Positions 7,375-15,160 of a stretch of 27,934 nt of DNA are shown in pieces. The DNA is from an uncultured Collinsella sp. Its GTDB lineage: Bacteria > Actinomycetota > Coriobacteriia > Coriobacteriales > Coriobacteriaceae. The translations under genes were made by a program, and so were the position numbers. A model generated the notes under the pieces. The model saw only the letters and a list, made by a program, of their open reading frames with translations, ran no database searches and was not told the DNA's origin. The DNA lies in assembly GCA_900552755.1 (NCBI GenBank), contig USAY01000009.1, forward strand, positions 1-27,934, in the 5' to 3' direction. Numbering within the stretch: position 1 is the stretch's first letter; every line of letters begins with the position of its first letter.

Positions 7375-8652
7375 CTATTTCGTGGCTCCGCAGTCCGAGC
7401 ACTTGTACCCGGTGGTCACGGTCTCGTCCCATGCTGCACTCACCTGCACCTGCTCGTCATAGGCTGCTTTGTCGGTCACGGTTTCATAATACCCCTGCTT
7501 TACAGTCACATAGGTAGAGTGATAGCTTCCGCAATTACCACCATTCATAAGAGAGTTGTTAATATGCCCCCAAGGGTCAGACGTGATATCCGCACCGCAC
7601 TGGTTGCAGATATAGTGTTCCTCCGTCACCGTGTCATGCCACACCTGATGGGTCACCGCGTCGTGGTGGACGGTCTTGTACTGAGCGTCGTGATGGACGG
7701 TTTTTGTCTGGGCAACCCAGTTGTGCTGATGCGCCGGGGTGTCATCCTTCTTTGATGAGCCGCCCGAGATGGAACCGGAGCCGGAGTTTCCGCTACCTTC
7801 GCTCGGCTTGCTGTCCGACTTATTTCCAGAGCCGTTGTTTCCGCTATAGTTCTTGGAACCGGAATCGTTCTTCTTGTTGTCGGAGGTCTCCGGGGTCTTC
7901 GCGTCAGACTTGTCCTCCTTGGCCGTCTCCTGCGCCTTTTCGCTCTCCTTCTCGACGGCATCCGCGTCGGCGTTCGGGTTCTTCTTGATGTTGTCCTCGA
8001 ACTTCTTCGCGACCGCCGCGCCCTTGTCTCCGGTCAGGGTGGAATCGCCCTTCTTCACGGCTGCTGCAACGTCCTTGGCGATGGCGGTCAGGTCATCCTT
8101 CGTCACCTTGCCCGCATCCACCTTTTCGAGCGTGATGACGGTACCGTTCGTTTTCTTGTCATCTTTCCCGGCCTTGACCTTACTGGACGCTGCCTTATAG
8201 GTGGAGCCGTCCGCGTTCACCGGCGGGATGAGAGTGACGGTGTAGGTGCCGGACTTGCCGACCTTCACGGTCACCTGCTTGTTCGCGGCGATGGCGGTGT
8301 AGAAGTCCACCTTCCCGTTCGCATCCTCTATATGGGCGATAACGGGCGTGGAAGTGTCCGCATCCCAGCCGTCAGCCTTTACCTCAAGGGTAAGTACCAT
8401 GTCCTGCTTCTCATCGTCCTTTGACTGGGACACCGCAGGAGCATTGGAATCTCCCGTCCAACTGGCCTGTGAGATGGCGTAAGCCCCGCCGCCGATGAGA
8501 AGCGCCGCACAGAGGATTCCCGCACCAGCCACGCAGACCTGCTTACGGGAGAACTCGCGCCCGAAGAGCACGAAAGGTTTCCCCTCTTCCTTTTCCACTG
8601 CATCCCCGGAGACCATATCGTCCGTCACCTTCGGAATCTCCGTAACCACCAT
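7375..8652 (-). CDS. Membrane-anchored Cys/His-rich protein of unknown function
   Basis: The 425-residue protein has a short cytoplasmic N terminus, one membrane segment (VCVAGAGILCAALLIGGGAYAIS, about 39-61), and then a predicted outside part. That part has a beta-sandwich-like region (DMVLTLEVKADGW to GTYTVTLIPPV), a Lys/Asp/Glu/Ala-rich region, a Ser/Gly/Asn-rich spacer and a C-terminal domain. The C-terminal domain has repeated TVHHDA/VWHDTV words and two CxxC pairs (ICNQCGADI, KCSDCGATK), suggesting metal binding. The ATG at 8652 was preferred over 8688 because AGGAAGGAG lies just upstream on this strand; 8688 has no ribosome site. The gene is divergent from the XRE gene. It could be a surface protein of the mobile element; no function is known to me. 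Confidence 0.8.
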   Translation of the reverse strand: MVVTEIPKVTDDMVSGDAVEKEEGKPFVLFGREFSRKQVCVAGAGILCAALLIGGGAYAISQASWTGDSNAPAVSQSKDDEKQDMVLTLEVKADGWDADTSTPVIAHIEDANGKVDFYTAIAANKQVTVKVGKSGTYTVTLIPPVNADGSTYKAASSKVKAGKDDKKTNGTVITLEKVDAGKVTKDDLTAIAKDVAAAVKKGDSTLTGDKGAAVAKKFEDNIKKNPNADADAVEKESEKAQETAKEDKSDAKTPETSDNKKNDSGSKNYSGNNGSGNKSDSKPSEGSGNSGSGSISGGSSKKDDTPAHQHNWVAQTKTVHHDAQYKTVHHDAVTHQVWHDTVTEEHYICNQCGADITSDPWGHINNSLMNGGNCGSYHSTYVTVKQGYYETVTDKAAYDEQVQVSAAWDETVTTGYKCSDCGATK

Positions 8653-8700
8653 GGCTCCTTCCTGATTGCGATACTTCAATATTTGCATTGTATTTCAAAT

Positions 8701-8730
8701 TGTCACTTATATAGGTGTGACTTATATAGG
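8701..8730. repeat. 15-bp tandem repeat, candidate operator
   Basis: TGTCACTTATATAGG (8701-8715) is followed directly by TGTGACTTATATAGG (8716-8730), 14 of 15 bases identical. It lies between the divergent membrane-protein gene and the XRE-regulator gene. Its position, and TATATA words usable as -10 elements, make it a candidate operator for the adjacent regulator. Confidence 0.6.
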
Positions 8731-8770
8731 GTTGGCTTGAATCATTGACACCGAAGGATGGGAGGTGTCG

Positions 8771-9001
8771 ATGACTCAGCTGGACCCCAAGATGCGCGTG
8801 GGGCTCCGCATCAAGGAGCTAAGGGCCGGGCTCGGCCTGAGCCAGGAGGCCTTCGCGTACTCCATCGAGATGTCGCGCACCTACTTCGCCGAAGTCGAGA
8901 CCGGCAAGCGCAACGTCTCAATCGAGAATATCGAGCGCATCGCAGGCGGGCTCGGCGTTTCCCTGAGAGAGTTTTTCGATTCAGACCTGTTCGATGGATA
9001 G
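8771..9001 (+). CDS. Small XRE/Cro-type transcriptional regulator
   Basis: The 76-residue protein is essentially one HTH_3 domain: RVGLRIKELRAGLGLSQEAF, then SRTYFAEVETGKRNVSIENIERIAGGLGVSLREFF. It follows the classical lambda-repressor-like pattern, including the LSQ and E..xGKR..S positions. The ATG at 8771 has GGGAGG five bases upstream; a GTG at 8765 would overlap that site. It is alone in its transcription unit, divergent from the membrane-protein gene, with the 15-bp tandem repeat just upstream. It probably represses itself and perhaps the divergent gene or the transfer operon. Confidence 0.9.
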   Translation: MTQLDPKMRVGLRIKELRAGLGLSQEAFAYSIEMSRTYFAEVETGKRNVSIENIERIAGGLGVSLREFFDSDLFDG

Positions 9002-9137
9002 TTCGGCTGCCGGCTTCTGACGTCATTTTTTCGGCGCTGTGGTTCGAATGCTACGCGTCATTTTGGATTCGGTTTTCCGCCACGAAGCGGCGGTGCAGGA
9101 TAAGGCTCCACTACGTTTCGCCGGAGGCAAACGGCGC

Positions 9138-9155
9138 AACTCGGCGCGCCGAGTT
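9138..9155. repeat. Perfect 18-bp palindrome
   Basis: AACTCGGCGCGCCGAGTT is self-complementary over its full length in the 270-bp gap after the XRE gene. It could be a dimeric regulator site or a cruciform. Nothing else in the gap looks coding. Confidence 0.5.
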
Positions 9156-9180
9156 CGAAAGCGCAGGTAGATGCCTGCAC

Positions 9181-9226
9181 CTAAAACGAAAAACACCCGC
9201 ACCCGCGTGTAGTACGCGGGTGCGGG
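9181..9226 (-). terminator. Terminator of the mobilization operon
   Basis: CCCGCACCCGCGT (9196-9208) pairs perfectly with ACGCGGGTGCGGG (9214-9226) around GTAGT. Read on the minus strand the stem is followed by TGTTTTTCGTTTTAG, a proper T-rich tail. It lies 48 bases after the coupling-protein stop codon. Confidence 0.85.
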
Positions 9227-9273
9227 CGCGTAGTTGATCGAGGCGTTTCCGCTGGATATGGGCGATTACGCGG

Positions 9274-11214
9274 CTAGAAGCCCTCGGGAACGTATCCTGC
9301 CACCGTTTTCGGCTTCGTTGGTGCTATCGCCGCGCCGCCGGGGTCGGTCGGGCCCTGCCAAATCTTCGGTACCGTCTCGTTCCTGATCTCGCGGCGAGCG
9401 GTCGATTGCTCCATAAGTGCCTGTTCGGCCTCGGGGGACGTCATCCCGAGCATGGGCCCGACGAAGGTCTCGGTGACGTCCCTGCTGGGGAAGGCCATAG
9501 GTGCGCCGTCGTGGATCACGAGGGCTCCCGTCTCGCGGCCAGTCCAACGCTGGAGCTCGTCGGGCGTGATGAGCGGCCTGCGGACGAGCCCCTCGCTCAT
9601 GCCGGTTGACCCGGTGTTCGTTCCCTTCGTTCTACTTGTGGACTGCGCGATCGCGGTGTAGGAGCCCATCGATTCCGAGAGCTTGCGCGCCGTGTCGAGG
9701 TTGGAGCAGGAGAGAACGACCTTGTCCTTGAGGAGGTCGAGTATCGTCTCGGCTTCTTCTCGGCTGTAGCCGGAGACGGACTGGAGCTGGAGGAGCGACT
9801 GACAGAACCAGAAAACATGGCCGCCTTCCGAGCGCATCTCTCCCAGGTCCTGGACAATCCTCTCGTTGCGGCCGAGGGATGCCGCCTCATCGAGGAGGAG
9901 GACGGTCTCGACGGGGCAGCGCCCGGCATGGCCCGCAGCGCAGGAGCGCAGCGCCGAGAGCGCTTGGGAAACGAACGTCTGGACGAGTCTCTTGTAGTTG
10001 CCCGTTGCCGAGGACGATGAGATGAAGACCGCTGTGGGCTCCTCGCCGATGTTCCCGAGGCCGCACTCGTCGTCGTGAAGCATCCGGGCAACGTTGCCGT
10101 CGACGTATTCGGTGAGGCAGTTGCTCAGAGTCGAGACGATGCCGGGCCCGCCTCCGTGCTCACCGTTGAGTCCGCCGAGGAAGGGGAGGGCGGGGTCTCC
10201 GGCGGGCAAAGACGCCGCCAGGGCGGCGATGCGGTCAAGCGGGCCTTGATCGCCCGACGGCGAGATTGCGGCCGCGACGGACATGACGGTCTTCTCGTCT
10301 TCCGGGATGGACGCGTCCTCGATGAGGGCGAGGGAGATACCGACGAAGAGGTTCCGAGCGCCGTCGTAGAAGAACGGCTGGCCTTTCGACGGCGCGGGCA
10401 CGATGCAGCGCGCGAGCTCGCGCAGTTCTCGCGCGCAGCCGCCGGCCCTCTCCGCCCTAAAGGCCTCCTTTGCCCTCTCGAGCGGATCGAACCGAACCGA
10501 GGATGCGGGCGCGTCGAACATCACGTCGACGATGCGGTGAGTGCCCGCCTTCTCGAACGCAGGCTCAAGGAAGGCTCTGAGCTCGCCCTTGATGTCGTTG
10601 ATGATGAGGGAACGGCCTTGCTCGAAGTTAGCCATGGCTGATAAAATGGCGACGCGGCGGCTCTTGCCCTCGCCGCTTTCGGCGAGGATGCAGGCGTGGA
10701 CCGAGTCGATGAGCCTGACGCTCCTCCCGATCTCGCCCACGACCAAAGTGCCGCCCGAGGGCTTGCCGCCCTCCTGCCACGACTCGCTCTGGCACTTAAG
10801 CTCGCCGTGCGCCGAGATGAGCCTCGCGTCGCCGTGGATGGGCGCGCCGGGCGCGCGGCGCCCACCGACCCAGGTCCCGTCGTGGAGCCAGCGCGACCAG
10901 TCGAGGTGGCTCCAGATGCCGGCAGCCATTGAGACAGTGAGGGTTGCCGCGCATCCCACGAGGAAAGTATCGTCCTGGATCAGCTCCGGCAGGGCTTCGA
11001 GCGGGTTTTGGAACATGGTACCGGGGGGGTCGGGCGCTGCGGCCGTCCCGAAGCTTGTGAGCGTTGCGGCGATGCCGATGACCCGTGCTTTCAGCCAGCG
11101 CCATACCGCCGGCAGCAGGGCGAGCGCGATCGCGGTCCCAACGGCCGTGCCGGCAGCGACACAGCGCTTGAAATGCGCGCCCTCGTCGACGTTGAAGCTC
11201 TTCTGCTTGCTCAT
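9274..11214 (-). CDS. VirD4/TraG-type coupling protein (T4CP)
   Basis: The 646-residue protein is the inner-membrane ATPase that links a relaxase-DNA complex to a type IV secretion channel. It has two N-terminal membrane segments (about 20-38 and 83-101) and a TraG/VirD4 motor with Walker A AESGEGKS (178-185). It also has a family-typical NDIKGEL (206-212), Walker B LLLDEAASLG (439-448) and a conserved FWFCQSLLQL segment. The Walker A begins AES rather than the usual GPT/GST. The ATG at 11214 overlaps the relaxase stop by four bases (ATGA), so the two are translationally coupled. It is the last gene of the operon, followed by a strong terminator. Family assignment is confident; the partner channel is not encoded here. 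Confidence 0.9.
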   Translation of the reverse strand: MSKQKSFNVDEGAHFKRCVAAGTAVGTAIALALLPAVWRWLKARVIGIAATLTSFGTAAAPDPPGTMFQNPLEALPELIQDDTFLVGCAATLTVSMAAGIWSHLDWSRWLHDGTWVGGRRAPGAPIHGDARLISAHGELKCQSESWQEGGKPSGGTLVVGEIGRSVRLIDSVHACILAESGEGKSRRVAILSAMANFEQGRSLIINDIKGELRAFLEPAFEKAGTHRIVDVMFDAPASSVRFDPLERAKEAFRAERAGGCARELRELARCIVPAPSKGQPFFYDGARNLFVGISLALIEDASIPEDEKTVMSVAAAISPSGDQGPLDRIAALAASLPAGDPALPFLGGLNGEHGGGPGIVSTLSNCLTEYVDGNVARMLHDDECGLGNIGEEPTAVFISSSSATGNYKRLVQTFVSQALSALRSCAAGHAGRCPVETVLLLDEAASLGRNERIVQDLGEMRSEGGHVFWFCQSLLQLQSVSGYSREEAETILDLLKDKVVLSCSNLDTARKLSESMGSYTAIAQSTSRTKGTNTGSTGMSEGLVRRPLITPDELQRWTGRETGALVIHDGAPMAFPSRDVTETFVGPMLGMTSPEAEQALMEQSTARREIRNETVPKIWQGPTDPGGAAIAPTKPKTVAGYVPEGF

Positions 11215-12569
11215 AGAATCATTCCCTTCACTATTGTTTTCGCTGAGTCGAGCACGATGCCCGCCGCATCGCCCCTGATCGCGGCCGATACAGCGGCTGC
11301 GAGCGCCCTTGCGAGCGCGCGCTCGGCTTTCTGGCCGACCTCATCTGACAGGTCCTTCTTTCTTCTGGGGTTCTCCGTTGCGAACGCGAGCGCTTTGGTA
11401 ATGGCTCTGCTCGCGGCAACCGGGGCTTTTGCCATAGAAAGCGCGTAGGACGGGCATGATCGGAGGCACCTCTCTGGGATAGGCCTGCGCTTGCGCACGG
11501 CTTCACGTGCTCTCTCCAGGTCTTTACCGACGACGCAGGCGCGGATCTCGCCGACGAGCGGCTTCATTCGCTTGCGCTCCGCCGCGGGCCCGTCGTCCGG
11601 CCTTGCGGACCTCATCAGCTCCCTTTCGGGGACCGTCGCCCGATCGGGTGCGATGACCCTCAGCAGGGCGTTGCCCTGGCGCGCGCGTAGCTCGCGCATG
11701 GCGTCGTTCACGTAGCGGTCCCGCGCAACGCCTTCAAGACCCTTGAGGTCGGCGCAGCGCTCCACGGACTTGCTGTAGGCGGCGCTCGCCCCTTTGATTT
11801 CAGGATGCCTCGACCCTGCTTCCGCGATTGCGACATCGACAGCCTTGGCGACATCTGGGTGCCAGCGGCGGAGGTGCGCGTAGGAGATTCGGCCGTCCGC
11901 AGGCAGAGCGACGCCAATCTCGTCGGCGGGGATATGGCGGACGGCGTCGACCGCCCGCGACCTCGCGAGGTCGCGGGCCTCATACTCGGCCGCGAGCGCC
12001 GGGGCCAGGGCCGCGTCGGTGAGCGCGTTTCTTGCCCGGTCGAGCCTGTTGCGGGCCATGAGTGAATCGAACGAGCCATCGGACGACCACGCAATAACGT
12101 GCACGTGCTTGGAATTCGGGTGGTTCTCGTGCTCGGCGGCTACCCAACGGACGCTGGACTCGGGGATGCCCATTGCCTCGGCAAGCGCCGGCGCGAGGTT
12201 TCGGCGGCAGAAGCGCTGCCAGTCCTCCTTGCACGCGAGGTCGAGCTCGCATGCCTCGTCCCTGCGGACGCTGAGCACAACGGTAGCAATCGCGCCGTCA
12301 GCCTTTTCGAGCTCCCTGCGGGCCGTGCGGAGCGGGACGGCCCCGTTCTGGTCGAAGAGCGCGGTCGATCCGGGCCTCTCGGCGTAGTAGCCGACGAGAC
12401 CCATCTTCTCAGCGAGCTCGGAGCGCCTGAGGTCGTCGACGGTGGCTGACTTGTCGGCTCCCTCGCGCGTGGCGACGTATTCGATGTTGTTAGTGATGAC
12501 GGCGGAACGCCCGCGCGACCCGGGGAGGTGCACGCGGGCGTTCACGACGAGGCTGCTACGACTTGCCAT
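11211..12569 (-). CDS. Relaxase (MobP-like) of the mobilizable element
   Basis: The 452-residue protein nicks the transfer origin and stays attached to the DNA end. The metal-binding motif is visible as HENHPNSKHVHVIAW, giving H147, N149, H155 and H157 (HxN..HxH type). The N-terminal region has EYVATREGADKS (Y31) and GLVGYYAERPG..ALFDQNG (Y61/Y62), a paired pattern seen in the MobP3-like relaxases of gram-positive elements; one of these tyrosines is the likely nucleophile. The C-terminal half is Ala/Arg-rich and helical. The start at 12569 overlaps the upstream relaxosome gene by 14 bases. I am sure of the function and less sure of the subfamily. Confidence 0.87.
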   Translation of the reverse strand: MASRSSLVVNARVHLPGSRGRSAVITNNIEYVATREGADKSATVDDLRRSELAEKMGLVGYYAERPGSTALFDQNGAVPLRTARRELEKADGAIATVVLSVRRDEACELDLACKEDWQRFCRRNLAPALAEAMGIPESSVRWVAAEHENHPNSKHVHVIAWSSDGSFDSLMARNRLDRARNALTDAALAPALAAEYEARDLARSRAVDAVRHIPADEIGVALPADGRISYAHLRRWHPDVAKAVDVAIAEAGSRHPEIKGASAAYSKSVERCADLKGLEGVARDRYVNDAMRELRARQGNALLRVIAPDRATVPERELMRSARPDDGPAAERKRMKPLVGEIRACVVGKDLERAREAVRKRRPIPERCLRSCPSYALSMAKAPVAASRAITKALAFATENPRRKKDLSDEVGQKAERALARALAAAVSAAIRGDAAGIVLDSAKTIVKGMIL

Positions 12570-13020
12570 CAGAAAGGCGCCCCCTCGCCTCAGAGAGCGT
12601 CATGCCGCGCTGCATGAGGCCGGCTTGCTTGTCGTAAGCGGCGTAGATGTCCGAGGCGCTCACGCCATCCAAGCCCTCGAACGTGCCCTTTTCGACCTCG
12701 ACTGCCGCGATTGCCGCGACGATAGAGGCGCGCGTAGCACGGTGCACGACGCGCGCGATGCGGTCCTCCTGCTCGGCGTTGCGTTCGTCGAGCGTGTGGT
12801 CGAGCTGCTCGAGTAGCGGCTGCATGACGCCGCGCAGATAGGTTCCGAGCTCGGTGGAGTAGAGCGCCAGGCCGTCGGAGGCGAGCCCAGCGGCGATGAG
12901 CTCGCGGGCGGCTGCGCTGCCGCTGAGCCCCTTGGAAACCCCGTAGGCGTGGAGGCGGCGATAGGTCTTGTCGGGGAGGCGAAGGCTCATGACTTTCGAC
13001 TTGTCTTTGCCGGTGGTCAT
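12556..13020 (-). CDS. Ribbon-helix-helix relaxosome accessory protein (MobC-like)
   Basis: The 154-residue protein has an N-terminal ribbon-helix-helix segment (VMSLRLPDKTYRRLHAYGV, then SGSAAARELIAAGL) followed by a long helical region. Such proteins bind the origin of transfer and recruit or regulate the relaxase. The ATG at 13020 was chosen because it follows the upstream stop by one base with GAAGGGA about ten bases before it; longer readings overlap the upstream gene. Its 3' end overlaps the relaxase start by 14 bases. The nearest upstream non-coding DNA is the hexamer-rich gap at 13508-13730, a plausible binding site. Confidence 0.8.
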   Translation of the reverse strand: MTTGKDKSKVMSLRLPDKTYRRLHAYGVSKGLSGSAAARELIAAGLASDGLALYSTELGTYLRGVMQPLLEQLDHTLDERNAEQEDRIARVVHRATRASIVAAIAAVEVEKGTFEGLDGVSASDIYAAYDKQAGLMQRGMTLSEARGRLSDGKS

Positions 13021-13021
13021 C

Positions 13022-13507
13022 TTAGATCCCTTCGTTCGGGAGGGGTGCGCCGACGGCACGGAGGGCGGCGATGTTCTCGGGCGTGCGCTCGTAGGTCTTG
13101 GGCCAGAAGGTGATGGGTACCATGACGAGATCGTCGCGGGGGATTCCGTAGGCGAAGAGATAGGCCGCGATGGCATCGACGTATTCCGCATCGTCGACTT
13201 GGTAGGCGTCGGTGAAGTAGAGGCCGGTCGGGTCGTCGTTGCAGCCCTTGACGAAGTAGACGCCGTTCCCGCCTTCCTTGAACGGGTTCAAGACCTTGCA
13301 CTCCGGCTTCGCGTAGTAGGCGATTCCGGCGCGAACGACGCGCGTGAAACCCGGACGCTCGTTGACCCGCGCTGCTCGCGTGAAGTTCAGGCCGGGACCG
13401 GATTCCAGCAGATGGGAGAGTACGGAGTCGACGGCGTCGCCCTTGTGCTCGGGGATTGTCCCGAGGAGGTCGGCGAGGCGCGATTTCATTTTCTCGATCA
13501 GTTTCAT
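13022..13507 (-). CDS. Conserved-looking protein of unknown function in the mobilization operon
   Basis: The 161-residue protein belongs to no family I recognise. It starts with a charged helix (MKLIEKMKSRLADLLG), has aromatic-rich beta-like stretches (IAYYAKPECKVLNPF, GVYFVKG, GLYFTDAY) and ends with ITFWPKTYERTPENIAALRAVG. No membrane segment or HTH is seen. The ATG at 13507 has AAGGAAA eight bases upstream. It is the first gene after the hexamer-rich gap and directly precedes the relaxosome gene, so it is likely produced with the transfer proteins. A role in relaxosome assembly or in copy control of the excised circle is possible but unproven. Confidence 0.75.
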   Translation of the reverse strand: MKLIEKMKSRLADLLGTIPEHKGDAVDSVLSHLLESGPGLNFTRAARVNERPGFTRVVRAGIAYYAKPECKVLNPFKEGGNGVYFVKGCNDDPTGLYFTDAYQVDDAEYVDAIAAYLFAYGIPRDDLVMVPITFWPKTYERTPENIAALRAVGAPLPNEGI

Positions 13508-13730
13508 CGTGTGTTTCCTTTCTGCCGGTGCCGCACGGGTGCCGGCAACTCGCTTGAATGTCTTGGTTAGCGATGGTTCTAGCTGCGGAGAGACTGCGTG
13601 GTGCCGAAGGTGCCGAGGAGCGGCCAAGAGTTTTGGAACCCATGGCACCTTCGGCACCGTCTGCCGAGTCTTGCAGGTGAAGGGCGGTGGACAGGGTGCC
13701 ACTGCGACATGCTGCGGCACCCAATTGGCC
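13508..13730. other. Iteron-like GGTGCC/GGCACC cluster, candidate oriT or replication origin
   Basis: This 223-bp gap is the only sizeable non-coding stretch inside the minus-strand operon. It carries eight copies of one hexamer in both orientations: GGTGCC at 13527, 13538, 13600, 13609 and 13695, and GGCACC at 13644, 13653 and 13716. They form a hairpin (13524-13546), a perfect 15-bp inverted pair (13600-13614 with 13644-13658) and a 7-bp pair (13694-13700 with 13716-13722). Its place between the VapE-type ATPase and the relaxosome genes fits a transfer or replication origin. Confidence 0.6.
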
Positions 13731-14960
13731 CTAATCCGTTTCCCGGAACACCCAACAGCGCTGCTTGCCGTATGGAGGGCAGAGGCGCTTGTTGCCCGGA
13801 ACCCATCCGGGGCACTGCGACGAGAGGATCCGGCTGACCATCTTGCAGTTGGCCTTGGTCTTCTCAAGGTGGAGGGCCTTGTCGAGGATTTCGAACGTGC
13901 ACATGGGACGGTCGGTGTTGCCGGGGAGATACGCGAGGACCTTCTGCACGCAGGGGTCCTCCTCGACAAAACGTCCGCGCTGTGCGGCCGCCTCGACCTC
14001 CATCTCGGGCGTGAGGACGGTCGAGAAACGGGGGTCGCCCGTCTTCATCCACGTGCGGGCCTCTGCCCATGCCTGCCGGATGGCGGTAGGAAAGCCCTCG
14101 TCGAAGACGGACTTCTCCGTGCGCTCGATGCCACAGAGCACCGGGAGGAAGCGCCTTGCGCCGCTCGTCCGCTCGCGGATGAAGTCGGCCTCGTTCGTGG
14201 TGCCGACGAAGACCACGCGCCGGGGAAACGCCTCCGTCCTGCGGCAATAGGCCCCTCGGAATTCATCGACCTGACGGGTGACCCCAGCCTTCACGCTCTC
14301 GATAGAGCGCTCGGACATGCCGTTGAGCTCGGGAATCTCAATGATCCACTTGCCCCGGTTCTGCTCGCCCGTGAGCTTGACGTCGCCGAGGTTGATCACG
14401 GAGTCGCTGAAATACTCGTCGCGCATGGCGAGGCCCCTCGCGAAGGAGGACTTGCCGATGCCTCCGGCACCGCACAGGATGGGCATGTAATCGGCCTTGC
14501 AGCCCGGGCTGTAGACGCGGGCGATGCCCTCGCAGAACAAGATGCGCTCGACCTCCGAGACGTATGCGTTCCTCTCCGCGCCAAGGTAGACATTGAGGAG
14601 CGTCCCTACGCGCGGGATGCCGTCCCAGGTGAGGGCATCGAGCATGGCAACGAGCGGGTCATAGGCGTTGTCCTCGCCGACGATGGTCAGCGCGAGCAGC
14701 ATGAACTTCTCCTTCTGGAGAGAGATGATCTGCTGGAGGAGGGCGAAGAGCCGTGCGTCGTCGCTATCGCGCCACCGGCGTTCCTGCGAATCTGCATCCC
14801 AGGGCAGGGGCCCAGTCTTGAAGAGCTCGTTCGCGAGACGGTTGTAGCCGACGTTCAGGGGAAGAGACTTGAGCTCCTCGACGATCTCGTTGACCGTCGG
14901 CGGGGAGCGGCGCTCCGGGGACTGCGGCTCGGGGGCGTCGTCGTGCTTCTGCGTGCCCAT
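13731..14960 (-). CDS. VapE/VirE-family P-loop ATPase (primase-helicase type)
   Basis: The 409-residue protein matches the virulence-associated protein E family, which resembles the C-terminal ATPase of phage and plasmid primase-helicases. These proteins are common on satellites and integrative elements, where they act in replication. Walker A is CGAGGIGKSS (163-172), Walker B is WIIEIPELNG (205-214), and the sensor region reads VFVGTTNEADFIRERTSGARRFLPV. The family-typical start of the ATPase part (DPLVAMLDALTWDGIPRVGTLLNVYLG) is present, with a variable charged N terminus of about 95 residues. No zinc-binding primase domain is visible. The ATG at 14960 overlaps the upstream stop (TGATG). 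It ends at the iteron-like gap, which would suit an origin-acting enzyme. Confidence 0.87.
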   Translation of the reverse strand: MGTQKHDDAPEPQSPERRSPPTVNEIVEELKSLPLNVGYNRLANELFKTGPLPWDADSQERRWRDSDDARLFALLQQIISLQKEKFMLLALTIVGEDNAYDPLVAMLDALTWDGIPRVGTLLNVYLGAERNAYVSEVERILFCEGIARVYSPGCKADYMPILCGAGGIGKSSFARGLAMRDEYFSDSVINLGDVKLTGEQNRGKWIIEIPELNGMSERSIESVKAGVTRQVDEFRGAYCRRTEAFPRRVVFVGTTNEADFIRERTSGARRFLPVLCGIERTEKSVFDEGFPTAIRQAWAEARTWMKTGDPRFSTVLTPEMEVEAAAQRGRFVEEDPCVQKVLAYLPGNTDRPMCTFEILDKALHLEKTKANCKMVSRILSSQCPGWVPGNKRLCPPYGKQRCWVFRETD

Positions 14961-15160
14961 CAGATCGCCTCACAAGAATGATGACGGCGAGGGCCATTGA
15001 TGGGGTGGTTCTTGGCGGAGGCGAGTGCTTCGAGCCGGCGGAGGCGAAGCTCCGTGTCGATAAGGCGCTCGACCAGCTCTTCCTCCGACAAGGGGTGGTC
15101 GAGGCGGTAGTCGCGCAAGACGGCGCGGCGTCGGGCGGAATTCATCATGCTAAGATTCAT
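14960..15160 (-). CDS. Small protein of unknown function
   Basis: The predicted 66-residue product is Arg-rich at the N terminus (NSARRRAVLRDYRLD), followed by an amphipathic helix (SEEELVERLIDTELRLRRLEALA) and a basic His-rich tail. The ATG at 15160 has a perfect AAGGAGG nine bases upstream and overlaps the end of the upstream gene by 11 bases. Its stop overlaps the vapE start, so it is translationally linked on both sides. The tight packing supports expression. No known domain is seen; a DNA-binding or replication-accessory role is only a guess. Confidence 0.7.
   Translation of the reverse strand: MNLSMMNSARRRAVLRDYRLDHPLSEEELVERLIDTELRLRRLEALASAKNHPINGPRRHHSCEAI

Noticed and set aside
8701..9240. 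Short direct and inverted repeats considered as a CRISPR array.
   Set aside because: Only two adjacent copies without spacers, plus unrelated palindromes; no repeat-spacer periodicity and no cas genes.
12556..13191. Longer form of the ribbon-helix-helix protein starting at 13191.
   Set aside because: The added 57 residues are Ser/Pro-rich, overlap the upstream gene in another frame and have no ribosome site.
13344..14981. A 545-codon plus-strand open frame opposite vapE.
   Set aside because: It is the antisense shadow of a GC-rich gene; the minus strand encodes a recognisable P-loop ATPase with coupled neighbours.
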